Assembly: GCA_046347195.1 (NCBI GenBank)
Contig: JAXMGQ010000008.1
Coordinates: forward strand, 59,570-123,569
DNA length: 64,000 nt
Origin: TMP-86 sp046347195
Lineage (GTDB): Bacteria; Pseudomonadota; Gammaproteobacteria; Steroidobacterales; Steroidobacteraceae
Direction of reading: 5' to 3'
Positions 24,833 through 34,578 of the stretch are shown piece after piece. The notes under the pieces were generated by a model that saw only the letters and a list, made by a program, of their open reading frames with translations, made no database searches and was not told the origin of the DNA. The position numbers and the translations under genes are program-made. Each line of letters begins with the position of its first letter. Position 1 is the first letter of the stretch.

Positions 24833-26722
24833 ATGCGAAACGATGCTCGATGCCGAATCGCGATGGCCGTCCTGTTCGGTGCCTTGTCCGCGCAGGTGAT
24901 CGGCGCGCCGGGCGTCGAAGTGCCAGACCCGATCGCCGCGAAATGGGGAGTGCCCGCGTATTTCGGCATTGCCGAGCCACAGGAGATTCGCAAGTCTTGG
25001 GCCAGGCGCCTCACCGGGTACGTCGAGGCCCGTGATGGAACGCGCCTGCGGTACAGCGTGCTGCTTCCAAAGGGGAAGGGTCCCTTTCCGCTCGTTCTCA
25101 ACTACAGCGGTTACGACCCGGGGGCCATTGGCGGGCCCGCGTATCTCCACAATGACACGGCGATGTCGACCAGCCTGGATCGAACCTTGCTCGATCATGG
25201 CTACGCGGTGATGGGGGTCAACGCGCGCGGCACCGGTTGCTCGGAAGGGAAGTTCGAATTCCTGACTCGAAGCTATGGCCAGGACGGCGCGGATGTCATC
25301 GAGTGGGCTGCGCGGCAGACATGGTCCAACGGTTCGATCGGCATGGCAAACTGGTCATGGGCCGGCATGTCGCAGCTCGCCACGGCCAGCGAGAGGCCGC
25401 CTCACCTGAAGGCCATCGCTCCGGGCATGGCGCTGACCGATCCTCGCAGCGACAGTTGGGCCATCGGTGGAGTGCCCTCGCAGGGGTTCATCACCGGGTG
25501 GTGGCAGTTCCTGCATTCGCGCTGGCTGTCGGTGCGGCATTCGGCCGCGGCCGAAGGCGATGCGCAGTGCCTCGCGCGGGTGGATCACAATTTCGAGGCA
25601 GGGGAGAAGCCGGAAGGCAATCTGCCGACGCTCCTCATCGAGCATCCCTTGAGGGACGCCTGGATGGACGAACGGCGCATTTACGACCGGATCAATCGCA
25701 TCGAGGTCCCGGTTCTCTCGATGGAGGCGTTCCAGGATGAGGCGACGACGGTCCGGGCCAACTATTTCCACGACCTTCTCGACCCGGCGCGCTTGTGGCT
25801 GGTGCAGACCAACGGCAATCACGACCTGTACGAATCCCTGCAGTTCCGCGAGACGCTGCTCTCCTTCTTCGATCACTTCATCAAGGGGCAGGACAACCAC
25901 TTCGAGAGCCGCCCGCACGTGGAGATCTGGGCGGAAACCGATACGCCGAACGAGGAGGGTCATGCGCGCGATGAGGCCGCGACACCTCGTTGGCGGATCA
26001 CCCGCGATCACTACCCGGTGGCGACGCATACCTGGGTCTTGAACCTGGGCGGCCATCATTCGCTCAGCGAGTCTGCGGGCGAGCCGTCGGGACCGGATGC
26101 CTACGACTACCCCGTCAAGGGCCCCACGGTCGATGTGATGCCCGGCAGGGGTTCCTGGGGTGAGCTGTCGCCACGATGGCGTGAGGGCAGCGTGTCCTAT
26201 TCGACGGAGCCGTTGTCCGGGGACGTCGTCATCCACGGTCCGGTGAGTGCGGACCTGTGGGTGTCCTCGAGCGCCAGCGATACCGACCTGCAGGTCACGC
26301 TGAGCGAAGTGCGTCCGGATGGCAACGAGCAGTTCGTCCAGCGGGGCTGGCTGCGGCTGTCGGACCGGATGCTCGATCAGCAGCGCTCGACGCTCACGCG
26401 CCCGATCCTGTGCGACAGGCCGGAATGCTTTCAGGCATTGGTCCCCGACCGGCCCGTGCTGGGCCGGGTGGAACTGTCGAAGGTGTCGCATGCGTTTCGC
26501 AAGGGATCCCGAGTCCGCCTTTGGATCGATGCGCCCAGCGCCACCGGCGAGAACGATTTCGATCACTCCTCGCTCCCTGCGCGAAACCAGGTCTGGCACG
26601 ACGCCGCGCACGCATCGCGTGTGGTGTTCGGGCGCTTGTCGGGTGTGGCCGTGCCGGCGCAATACCCGGCTTGCGGCCACGTCCTGATGCAGCCCTGCCG
26701 GCCGGATCCGCTGGCCCACTGA
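24833..26722 (+). CDS. Exported CocE/NonD-family (X-Pro dipeptidyl-peptidase-like, S15) hydrolase
   Basis: 629 residues with an N-terminal signal peptide (about 24 residues). The alpha/beta hydrolase core has VMGVNARGTGCSEGKFEFLT, nucleophile Ser175 in ANWSWAGMSQ, an acid in FQDEATTVR and His in QTNGNHDLYES; the C-terminal jelly roll (SGDVVIHGPVSADLWVSSSA onward) completes the S15/CocE architecture. Such enzymes cleave acyl esters (cocaine esterase) or X-Pro dipeptides. GAGGGGGAGAG precedes the ATG. Co-oriented with marR and 12 bases from it; likely the regulated gene. The adjacent DUF3237 gene may belong to the same unit. Confidence 0.85.
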   Translation: MRNDARCRIAMAVLFGALSAQVIGAPGVEVPDPIAAKWGVPAYFGIAEPQEIRKSWARRLTGYVEARDGTRLRYSVLLPKGKGPFPLVLNYSGYDPGAIGGPAYLHNDTAMSTSLDRTLLDHGYAVMGVNARGTGCSEGKFEFLTRSYGQDGADVIEWAARQTWSNGSIGMANWSWAGMSQLATASERPPHLKAIAPGMALTDPRSDSWAIGGVPSQGFITGWWQFLHSRWLSVRHSAAAEGDAQCLARVDHNFEAGEKPEGNLPTLLIEHPLRDAWMDERRIYDRINRIEVPVLSMEAFQDEATTVRANYFHDLLDPARLWLVQTNGNHDLYESLQFRETLLSFFDHFIKGQDNHFESRPHVEIWAETDTPNEEGHARDEAATPRWRITRDHYPVATHTWVLNLGGHHSLSESAGEPSGPDAYDYPVKGPTVDVMPGRGSWGELSPRWREGSVSYSTEPLSGDVVIHGPVSADLWVSSSASDTDLQVTLSEVRPDGNEQFVQRGWLRLSDRMLDQQRSTLTRPILCDRPECFQALVPDRPVLGRVELSKVSHAFRKGSRVRLWIDAPSATGENDFDHSSLPARNQVWHDAAHASRVVFGRLSGVAVPAQYPACGHVLMQPCRPDPLAH

Positions 26723-26785
26723 ACCCTCAACTGCTGAAGGCGAACGTATGCGCACTCGGCCGCAAGTGGAGCTGCCGGTAGGGGC

Positions 26786-27326
26786 ATGGATGCGCGTTCA
26801 TCGCGCTGTTGCGCGATGGGACGTACCTCGCGGGGGCGGCCGATGCCTGGCCGATGGTGCCCCGCGATCCGGTCAACTCGGCTCGTGTTGCAACTGGTCG
26901 TCACGTGTTCATCGCCGGAGCGGATCGGCGGTTCACCGCACAGCAAGGACGGGGCGCCATGAAGTCTGGCCCATCATCGGTGGGCGCTTCGAAGGCAAGG
27001 GTATCCGCGGCACGGTGATTCCCGGGGGCGGCGACTTTCCCGTCCTGCGGCCCGACGGAGTCGAGGTCATCGATGCGCTGTATCGTCTGCGGACCGATGA
27101 TGGCGTGCAGATCATCATCCACAATGTCGGGCTGACCTACCCGGGCGCCAAGCCAGGCCAGGAGCGGTACCGGCTGACGCCGCAGTTCATCGCGCCGGTC
27201 GGCAAATATGACTGGCTCAACCGCGGCATCTTCATCTCGACCCTGACCGATGTTCCCAAGGGGATGGAACTGGCCAAGGGAAGCTCGCAGAACGATCGAC
27301 TCATCCAGGTCTACCGGGTGGACTAG
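26786..27326 (+). pseudogene. DUF3237-family protein, frameshifted
   Basis: The C-terminal 120 residues (RHEVWPIIGGRFEGKGIRGT, GDFPVLRPDGVEVIDALYRL, YDWLNRGIFISTLTD) are typical of DUF3237, a small beta-barrel family of unknown activity found beside catabolic enzymes. The expected N-terminal strand is in a different frame: LVLQLVVTCSSPERIGGSPH, which stops at 26960-26962 within five codons of the point where the other frame takes up. One indel near 26945-26960 explains this. The frame starting at 26786 may not include the true signal sequence. Could be a read error in an otherwise functional gene. Confidence 0.6.
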
Positions 27327-27357
27327 CGCGCGGCGCCGTTCGACATACGCACAGGTA

Positions 27358-27375
27358 CGCGGCGATTCCGCCGCG
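27358..27375 (+). terminator. Possible hairpin after the DUF3237 gene
   Basis: CGCGGCG-ATTC-CGCCGCG is a perfect 7-bp GC stem with a 4-base loop, 32 bases after the DUF3237 stop. No T-run follows, so an intrinsic terminator is not certain. Confidence 0.3.
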
Positions 27376-28388
27376 CGGTGAACGGCACGAAAAGAGCCGA
27401 ATTACCAAGGACTCTGCGCGTTTTCGTGGGCCTTCGGCGCGGTGGGCGGAGGCGCAACGCCAGCCTGCTCGTCTACGCTTCCCGCATGACGGAATTTCGC
27501 AATGCCTGGGATCCGGTGGAGCCGATTCCCTTCTGGCGGCTTTCCCACACACAGTTCGATCTGTTCAAGCCAGTGCTACAAGAATTTGGGGGATGAACTC
27601 AAGATCACGACCTTGAGCGTGCTGCGAATGGACCAGCCGGGCAGGTAACGCACAACTCACAAACGTAGCTTCCTGGGCCTCGGATATCCTGCAAAAGGAT
27701 GCGGCAGAAACTACCCTGGTTGCACGAGCGCAGGCGGCGATGACGCGCTTTCGCGATGCGGCCGCGATGGTAGACAAGATGCGCTCCGAAACGCGGTCGG
27801 CCGCGCCAGCGCGCCCTCAACCTTTGGTTGCTGCGCGTCCGCCACGAGTTGATGCCATGGTTGCATGCCGAGTCAGAAAGCAGCTTTCGCACCAGCGATG
27901 TGCGGACGCTCTGGCGTCGATAGGCAAGATCGAGGCGGCCATCAGGAAAGGCGATACGTCTGCCGTCGAGAATGGGTACCAACCACCTGCTGCTGGACAT
28001 GGCATCGTCGATCAGAAGGTAAAGGACCAGATCCGTCTCGACTTTGCAGCCCGGCAGATTCATGGGACAGCGATTCCAGCAGATCTTTCGTCCTGCATCT
28101 CGGGAACTGGTCGCGGCTTATCGGCGGATCAAGGCAGGGGAGGAACCCTCGACCACGCTTCCTCTGATTGAGCGAGCGAGACAACGACTCACGGATGACC
28201 TCGAGGCAGCGTTGGCTCTCATCGTCGGCAAGACCGAGCAAGCCACCGACGAGCTGCTGCACAGTCCGGGTCTGGCGAAGTATAAGGCGATCGCGCCACC
28301 CAACGGCCGGTGAGGATCCCGGAGGCCACGCGGCAGGTGCGGAAGTGGATCGTCATCAGTTGAACCGGCTGAGCCGGCTGACGAGGAT
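27376..28388. other. One-kilobase region with no recognisable gene
   Basis: No reading frame here matches a family I know. Several short frames overlap, and plausible protein-like runs change frame (for example PFWRLSHTQFDLFKPVLQEF near 27525-27590, LNLWLLRVRHELMPWLHAES near 27820-27880), which suggests a decayed gene of foreign origin. Base composition is somewhat lower in G+C than the flanks. It separates the CocE locus from the broken S10 gene. Confidence 0.4.
28062..28313 (+). CDS. Hypothetical protein in the decayed stretch
   Basis: 83 codons from an ATG at 28062, helix-rich and charged (MGQRFQQIFRPASRELVAAY, LIERARQRLTDDLEAALALI). No known domain. No good ribosome site is visible, and the frame probably belongs to the 3' end of an older gene whose upstream part lies in other frames. 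Reported because it is the longest protein-like frame in this stretch. Confidence 0.25.
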   Translation: MGQRFQQIFRPASRELVAAYRRIKAGEEPSTTLPLIERARQRLTDDLEAALALIVGKTEQATDELLHSPGLAKYKAIAPPNGR

Positions 28389-29899
28389 CTACCGCGCGGC
28401 GCGGCCCGCCACGAACCGGTGCACGTCAGCGGCGAACTGCCCGCGCACCGGCCCATCGAGATACATCGCATGCCCGCCGGCATAGCAGTGGAAGTCGATG
28501 GAATTCCTCAAGGTTCGAGGCCGCCACTGCGCATCTCCTCGCCCACGGCACGCAGGGCAGGAACGAATCGTACATGCCCGCCGCCACCAGCACCCGCAGG
28601 TGCGGATTCAACGCATGACGCCTCTTCCGTCGCGGGGAGCGGCGCACCCAACCCCAGGCGAAGGCCCATCACCGCGCAGCCGCGGCCTCGTATGCCGCCG
28701 CCTTGACCTGTTCACTCGGCGGCTTCTCGGTGGCGTAGTTCCAGCGCTCGCCCACCTCGGTAGGATAGTGGCCATCCGGCGCGTACCCGATCGTCATTTC
28801 CTCGGGACCGATATAGGGAGCGAGGTGCGATGGCCGATGTCGTTGCGCAGGTAGCGCAGGATCGCCCCCAGGTCGCTCGCGGGCGCGGCGGTGCGCGCAT
28901 GTCGAGGGTAGGGAACCTGGCCGCGGTCCTTCAGCAGGCGGCGGCGGAAGTCGCCCGGGCTGATGGTGAGGTGCGGGCGTCGATGGCGCCGGTGGGAACG
29001 CCGATATGGCTGCTGAGCTGCGCAAGCGCGCTGCGCCGCTCTTCATCGGTGAGGCTTTCAGGGTGGGCAAGGGCGGGGGCGCAGGCCGCTGTCGCCCACT
29101 GCGTGACGGTGCGGCAGGCCGCCTCGATGGACTGGCCGCGAGGGCGGAGCTTCGGTCGTGGAAGCGTGCCGTCGTCGCCGTATCCACCGCCGACAGGGCC
29201 GCATGCATCGGCGCACCGAGATAGTCGTGTCCCAGTCCCCAATCCCCCGGAGATCAGCACGATGCCATCCACGCGCACATGCTTCTGCAGCAGGGCATAC
29301 GCCACGCTCGCGGCGCCGCGCGACCCCAGCTCTCGCCGGCGAGGAAGACGGGTTGCCTTGCGTGTCGTGCAACGCAAGCCAGGCGCGAACGAACTCGGTC
29401 ACGGAAGCTACATCCCCCCGCGTGCTGTAGAACTCATCAGCGTACTCGGGTTTCGTCGAACTGAAGCCGGCGCCGCGACTGGATCGACGAATACGAGGTC
29501 CGCGACCGCGAGCCAGGTCTCGGCGTTGTCGACCAGCCGGTCACCTTCCGCCCGGCGCGGGCCGGCGGCCGAGAAGTGCAGGAGCGAGGAATCCGCGCCC
29601 GGACCTCCGTTCCAGATGAACATCACCGGCCGTGGCTTGCCCGGCGAGGGCACGCGATACGCGGTGTAGAACATGTAGCCATGCGCGGCACCGGTACCGA
29701 CGTCGGCGATGGCGATGCGGCCGGCCTCGGATTCATAGCGCAAAGCCTTGCCCTGGAGCTGGATCGAATGCTGGCGTGTGACAAGGTCGGTGAGATCGCT
29801 GGCGCTCGCCAGCGCGGCGCCGGTTCCAAGCAGGCTGAGCCAGGAGAGCAGGCCGACGCAGAAGAACAGGCGCATACAGGTATATCGACGCATGGTCAT
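28389..29899 (-). pseudogene. S10-family serine carboxypeptidase-like protein, frameshifted (copy 1)
   Basis: The N-terminal frame (29899 down to about 29480) has a signal peptide and VMFIWNGGPGADSSLLHFSA, the S10 oxyanion motif. Later frames give the remaining parts in order: VTEFVRAWLALHDTQGNP, then ALLQKHVRVDGIVLISGGLG with the nucleophile region just before it, MTIGYAPDGHYPTEVGERWN, LRVLVAAGMYDSFLPC (acid) and YAGGHAMYL (His) ending at 28389. At least four frame changes. Together the pieces span one full-length S10 protein of about 500 codons, so the gene was intact until recently. It lies last in the minus-strand operon, 38 bases after the amidohydrolase stop. Periplasmic peptide trimming was its likely role. 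Confidence 0.75.
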
Positions 29900-29936
29900 G
29901 GCCGGGATTTCCGTGCAGCGTGCGCTGCGTGTTGGT

Positions 29937-32033
29937 TCAGTCCAGATCATCTGCCGCGAATGCCGCATGCGCATGACCCGCCGGCGCTGCCGACCTCGCT
30001 GCGGCGGCGTTCCGCGGAGGCGTGAGTTTCGGTGGCGTCGCGAATGGCGTGATGCCCAGCGCCGCATGCAGCTCCGCCGGGTAGTAGACCACGCCGTCCT
30101 TCACCACCAAGCGGATTTCATGCAGGGCCTTGATGTCCTGCGAGGGGTTGCCGGGCGTGAGCAGGAAGTCCGCGCGCTTGCCTCGCTCGATGCTGCCGTA
30201 GAGTTGCTCGCGCCCGAGGTAGCGGTCGCAGTCATAGCTGGCCACGCGCAGCGCTTCGCCCGGCGTCATGCCGGCCTTCACGTACAGCTCCAGTTCCCGA
30301 TGGAGCTGGAAGCCGATGATGTCGTCGGTCCCTGGCCACAGCGGGATCTGCTCGCGATGGAGCAGGGCGAGCGTGTCGATCACCTTGTCGAAGGCGCGCA
30401 CGTAGCGCTGGTCCTCGGCCTGATCCTTGAAGTTCACGTAGGAGCGCCGACGGTAGCGCTGGTAGCCGATGGGCATGTGGTCGAGATAGGCGGATGCGCC
30501 CTCGGCCACGGTGCCGGCGCGGCTGAGCATGAGCTGCTCGACGATGGCGGCGGTGGTGTCGAGACCGGCGTGCTTCTGCTTCATGAGCGACAGCGTGTGC
30601 GTGACGCGCGGATCGGCAAGGTCAAGGTCCGCCGCGCGCGCCATCGCCGTGAGCCTGAGCGGTGAGCGTGTGTCCTCGCCCGGCTTCAGCAGCCAGCCCA
30701 GCATGAGCTGGTTGATGTGCGTGATCTCATCGTACCCATCCTCCAGCATCCGGTCGGGCGTCGCGAAGGCGGGGATGTGGCCGGTGGTGCGCAACCCCAG
30801 CCGGTGTGCCTCGGCCGCCAGCGGCTTCACCCAGTCGGGGTTCATCGAGTTGTAGATCTTGATCTGGATGTAGCCGCGGTCGGCGTACCAGCGCACATCG
30901 CGCAAGGCCTCCTCCAGCGTTTCCGGAATGAAGCCGAGGCGGGCGGAGAAGGGGCTGCGACCCTCGATGAAACCGGAGGGAATGATGTGTGGGCCCGGCA
31001 GCTCGCCGGCCTCGATGCGCTTCATGAGGTCGGCCAGCACCGCATTCTCGTTGCCCATGTCGCGCACCGTGGTGATGCCCAGCGACAGGTAGAACAGGCC
31101 GCTCCAGCGGTTGCTGTGGGAATGCATGTCGTGGAGCCCGGCCACGAGCGTGCCGCCTTCGCCATCGACCTCGACCTCATCGGCCGGGGTGGGCGCATCG
31201 CTCTCCGGCTCGACGGTGGTGATGCGCCCACGGTGGAACACCACCGAACTCGGCGCCCCGGTCCGACCGGTGGCGGGATCGAACACCACGACCCGCCGTA
31301 TGCGCACCGGCGCATCGAAGCGGTGGGCCGCGCGCACCTGGATCTCATGGATGCGGCGCAGCTCGAGTTCCTCGGCCAGTTGCCGCAGTTGCGCATAGTC
31401 GGACTCGTGACCTGCGCGGACCACGATCTGGCTGCCCAGCAGGGCGAAGGGCAGTCCCTGCCGGTCCATGAGGATCAGCTCGGGAACGCGCTCGACGCCG
31501 GCGACGAAGAAGGCCTGGGCGCGAGTGGCATCCGAACCCTGGCCTACGCGGACCTCGCCGAGCTTGTCCAGGTGCAGCTCACCGCGGGGTAGCACCTCGA
31601 TGTGATCGGATCGGATGCGCAGCATTGCGTTGACGTACAGCCCCAGTGCCCAGGGACTGGCATCGTTGCCCACATAGAGCCGGGCGGCCGGAGCGGGTTG
31701 TGTGCCCTGGTCCGCCTGGCTGGTCCAGGTCTGGACCCCGTCCTTCCAGGCCATCTCCTCGTGCACGGCCCCGCCCATCTCGGAATGCCCCTCGATGCGC
31801 CAGGCCAGCGGCAGGCCGTGCGCGTCGAGCACCAAGTGCTCCTTCGTGCCGGGCCCGCGGCCGTTGTTGCGCACGTCGTAGTCGATGTCCACCGCCGAAC
31901 CACTGCGTCTCACGTCGAGATGACCGACCTTCTCACCGTTCGACAGCACGGTGTAGCTGACCGGCGTGGTGGCCCACGATGGCGCGGACAACGTGGCAAG
32001 CAGGGAAAGGGAAGCGGCCGGGAGGATGCGCAT
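29937..32033 (-). CDS. Exported amidohydrolase (imidazolonepropionase/prolidase-like group)
   Basis: 698 residues with a signal peptide of about 21 residues. The first 260 residues are an extra domain of unknown role; the amidohydrolase barrel follows. Metal-site motifs: HDMHSHS (His304, His306), the carbamylated-Lys strand YIQIKIYNS, His in RTTGHIP and DEITHINQ, and Asp in WPGTDDIIG. The C-terminal strand GSIERGKRADFLLTPGNP is typical. Related exported enzymes hydrolyse Xaa-Pro or other dipeptides, or cyclic amides. It is 18 bases after the ornithine cyclodeaminase-like gene in the aminotransferase/S10 operon, which supports a role in peptide or cyclic-amide breakdown. Confidence 0.82.
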   Translation of the reverse strand: MRILPAASLSLLATLSAPSWATTPVSYTVLSNGEKVGHLDVRRSGSAVDIDYDVRNNGRGPGTKEHLVLDAHGLPLAWRIEGHSEMGGAVHEEMAWKDGVQTWTSQADQGTQPAPAARLYVGNDASPWALGLYVNAMLRIRSDHIEVLPRGELHLDKLGEVRVGQGSDATRAQAFFVAGVERVPELILMDRQGLPFALLGSQIVVRAGHESDYAQLRQLAEELELRRIHEIQVRAAHRFDAPVRIRRVVVFDPATGRTGAPSSVVFHRGRITTVEPESDAPTPADEVEVDGEGGTLVAGLHDMHSHSNRWSGLFYLSLGITTVRDMGNENAVLADLMKRIEAGELPGPHIIPSGFIEGRSPFSARLGFIPETLEEALRDVRWYADRGYIQIKIYNSMNPDWVKPLAAEAHRLGLRTTGHIPAFATPDRMLEDGYDEITHINQLMLGWLLKPGEDTRSPLRLTAMARAADLDLADPRVTHTLSLMKQKHAGLDTTAAIVEQLMLSRAGTVAEGASAYLDHMPIGYQRYRRRSYVNFKDQAEDQRYVRAFDKVIDTLALLHREQIPLWPGTDDIIGFQLHRELELYVKAGMTPGEALRVASYDCDRYLGREQLYGSIERGKRADFLLTPGNPSQDIKALHEIRLVVKDGVVYYPAELHAALGITPFATPPKLTPPRNAAAARSAAPAGHAHAAFAADDLD

Positions 32034-32051
32034 GCGGGACCTTTGCGAATA

Positions 32052-33011
32052 TCAGCGGCGAGCGGCGCGATGGACGCAGGCCGCGGCGGCCAGGTCCTGC
32101 ACGATGTGCCCGAGGGACTTGTACAGGGTGATCTCCTCGCGGTTGCGGCGCCCCGGCGTCCGGCCGAGAAGCACCTCGCCGATTTCTGCGACGATGTGCG
32201 CATCGGTGACCAGGCCCGCCTGCCGGGCCAGCGCGAATTCCGACGCCGCCGCCAACGCCGAGCGCCGGTAGTCGGCGATGAAGCGCGAATCGCGCACCAG
32301 GGGACCGTCGACCTCGACCGGCCCCAGGAAGCTCGAGCCCACCACGTTCAGGTGCGTGCCTGGCCTCACCCACTCGCGGAACAGGATCGGCGTGCTGGCG
32401 CCGGTGACCGTGCAGATGACATCGGCCGCCTGCGCGACGGCGCGGCCATCGCTCATGACCTCGATGTCGAGGTCGTGGAGCGGCGCCAGTTCGCGTTGCA
32501 GCGCGGCCGCGCGGCTCGTATCCCGTCCCCACAGCAGCAGGCGTTCGAATCCCCTGACGCGCGTGACGGCCAGCGCGTGCGAGCGTGCCTGCGTGCCGGT
32601 GCCGAAGATCGACAGCACGCGCGCGTCCTCGCGCGCCAGCGCCGCGGTCGCGACCGCACTGGCGCAGCCGGTGCGGATGGTGGTGATGCTCTCCGCATCC
32701 GCGATGCACCTGAGCGTGCCGTCGCCGCGTTCGAACAGCACCACCACGCCACGATGCGCCGAGCGCCAGGCGCGTCCCGGGTCGGCGAACACACTGACGA
32801 TCTTGGCGCCGAACCCCAGGTCCGGCCGCCCGACCCCAGGCATCAGGCCGAAGAGTTGACCCGGCGCGATGGTGATGATGCTGCGCAGGGGTTGTTCGAA
32901 GCCATCCGCCGTGAGAGCCGCCATCGCCTCGCGCACGGCGTCGATGCACTGACCGATGTCGAGGAGCCTGTGCACCTCGTCGTGTGAATACTGCGGGATG
33001 GGCTGGCTCAT
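32052..33011 (-). CDS. Ornithine cyclodeaminase / mu-crystallin family enzyme
   Basis: 319 residues. Family features include EAMAALTADGFEQPLRSIIT, GAKIVSVFADPGR, the NAD-binding motif LSIFGTGTQARSHALAV and NVVGSSFLGPVEVDGPLVRD. Members deaminate ornithine to proline, reduce cyclic imines such as pyrroline-2-carboxylate, or dehydrogenate alanine. With S10, S33, M24 and amidohydrolase enzymes nearby, a role in proline or cyclic imino-acid metabolism is plausible but not shown. The ATG at 33011 overlaps the S10 stop by four bases, fixing the start. Cytoplasmic. Confidence 0.85.
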   Translation of the reverse strand: MSQPIPQYSHDEVHRLLDIGQCIDAVREAMAALTADGFEQPLRSIITIAPGQLFGLMPGVGRPDLGFGAKIVSVFADPGRAWRSAHRGVVVLFERGDGTLRCIADAESITTIRTGCASAVATAALAREDARVLSIFGTGTQARSHALAVTRVRGFERLLLWGRDTSRAAALQRELAPLHDLDIEVMSDGRAVAQAADVICTVTGASTPILFREWVRPGTHLNVVGSSFLGPVEVDGPLVRDSRFIADYRRSALAAASEFALARQAGLVTDAHIVAEIGEVLLGRTPGRRNREEITLYKSLGHIVQDLAAAACVHRAARR

Positions 33012-34578
33012 CGGTTCGCCGGCGTCATCGCACCGGTCGGTGCGATGAATCGCCGCAGGTCGCCCGCCAGTGCCTGTCGCGGTGGTGTGCCCAGATAGGG
33101 CATGTGCCCGGATTCGTAGTAGTGGAACTCCACCCGCTCCGGCGGAATGGCCGCGTGCGCCAGCGTGTACTCGGCCTCGCCCAGCGTGGTCACGAGGTCG
33201 AAGTAGCCGGCGCCGATGAAGACGCGCAGCGCCGGGTTGTGGTTGGCGCCGGCCGCGAGGTCCTGCGCGAAGTTGCGGCCCGCGGGCACGCCATCGCCTG
33301 AACCATAGTCCCATCGGCCGTTGACGCTGCCGAAGGCGATGGCTTCGTACTGCAGCGGCAGGTCCACTCCCAGTCCATTGCGAGCGTACTCCGACCAGGC
33401 GGCGATGAAGGCGGGCACGTACTGGCCCATGGCCGGGTCGTCTCCCACCGGGTCATGGCCCGCGCCGGCGGCCGGCAAGGTGTAGCGCGAGTCGTACATC
33501 CCGAGCCGAAGTCCCTCGCCCGCCAGCAGCAGCCAGGCGAACTCACCGGCCGGCACACGCAGGTCATGTTCGAGCACGACCTGGCGGTCGAGGCCGATCA
33601 GCGCCGCCAGACGGGTGGCGATGTCGGTGCGGGCAGCCGCTCCAGGGTGCTGCCCGCATACAGCGCGGGCAGCAGCGTTTCCCGCGCGAACTTGCGCGCC
33701 GCATCGGCCTGGCCTGCCGGCGTGCAGCCCGCGCTGACCTTGTGGTGCTGGCACGCAGTCGCGGCGAGGGTTGGCAGCGCCGACAGATAGGCTCGATCGC
33801 CGGCATCGCCTTGCAGGTCCATGGCCTGGCCGAGCAGGGCGACGCCGTTCAGCGTGAGCCCGTCCATCCGCCCCGTCGACATCGGCCCGCCGATGAGCAT
33901 CCGGGCGACCACCGCCGCGCGGATCGTGCCGTAGCTTTCCGCGACGATGTACTTCGGTGAATTCAGCCGGCCGTGGTCCTTCAGCCAGTCGCGCATCAAT
34001 TCCACGGTCATGCGCGCATCGGCCTCGGTGGACAGGAACTGCTCAGGCTTGCCGGCGGGCAGGATGCGGCTGTAGCCGGTATCCGGTGGATCGATCATGA
34101 CGATGTCGGCGACATCGAGGAGGCTGTCGGGGTTGTCGACGTAGCGGAAGGGCGCCACGGTGTTGGGCCGCGACGGTTCACCGGCCTCTGCGCGCGTCGG
34201 TCCCAGCAATCCCATGTGCAGCCAGATGGAGGAGGAGCCGGGTCCGCCATTGAACGCGAACACCACCGGCCGGTTCGCGCCGGCCTTGCCCGCATCGCTG
34301 CGCAGGTAGGCCATGGTGTAGACGCTGGCCGTGGGCTGGCCGGCGGCATCGCCGAGCAGGTGTTCCTCGACCAGCGCGCGGTAGCGCAGGCGGGTGCCGC
34401 CGAAGGTGCCCTCGTGCTGGGTCTCGAAACGATGCGGTGTGGCGGGGCGCGTCGCGGGCGGTGCCGAAGCGGCTGGTGATGCGGCCGGTGGCGCTGTGGC
34501 CGCATCGGCGCGCGGCAGCAGGCCTGCCAGGAGGAGCACTGCGGCGCTCATGGACCGCGCATGGTGGAAGGCTTTCAT
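33008..34578 (-). pseudogene. S10-family serine carboxypeptidase-like protein, single frameshift (copy 2)
   Basis: About 523 codons if one base is restored near 33630, where TLERLPA continues as RTDIATRLAALIGLDRQVV in the other frame. Signal peptide at the start, oxyanion motif FNGGPGSSS near 110-117, nucleophile Ser215 in IVAESYGTIR (Ala replaces the usual Gly before Glu-Ser), acid in IGAGYFDLVTT and catalytic His in YYESGHMPYLG. Exported S10 peptidases remove C-terminal residues from peptides at low pH or act as amidases. Start and stop overlap both neighbours by four bases, so it was co-translated. With only one indel, read error is a real alternative to decay. Confidence 0.78.
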
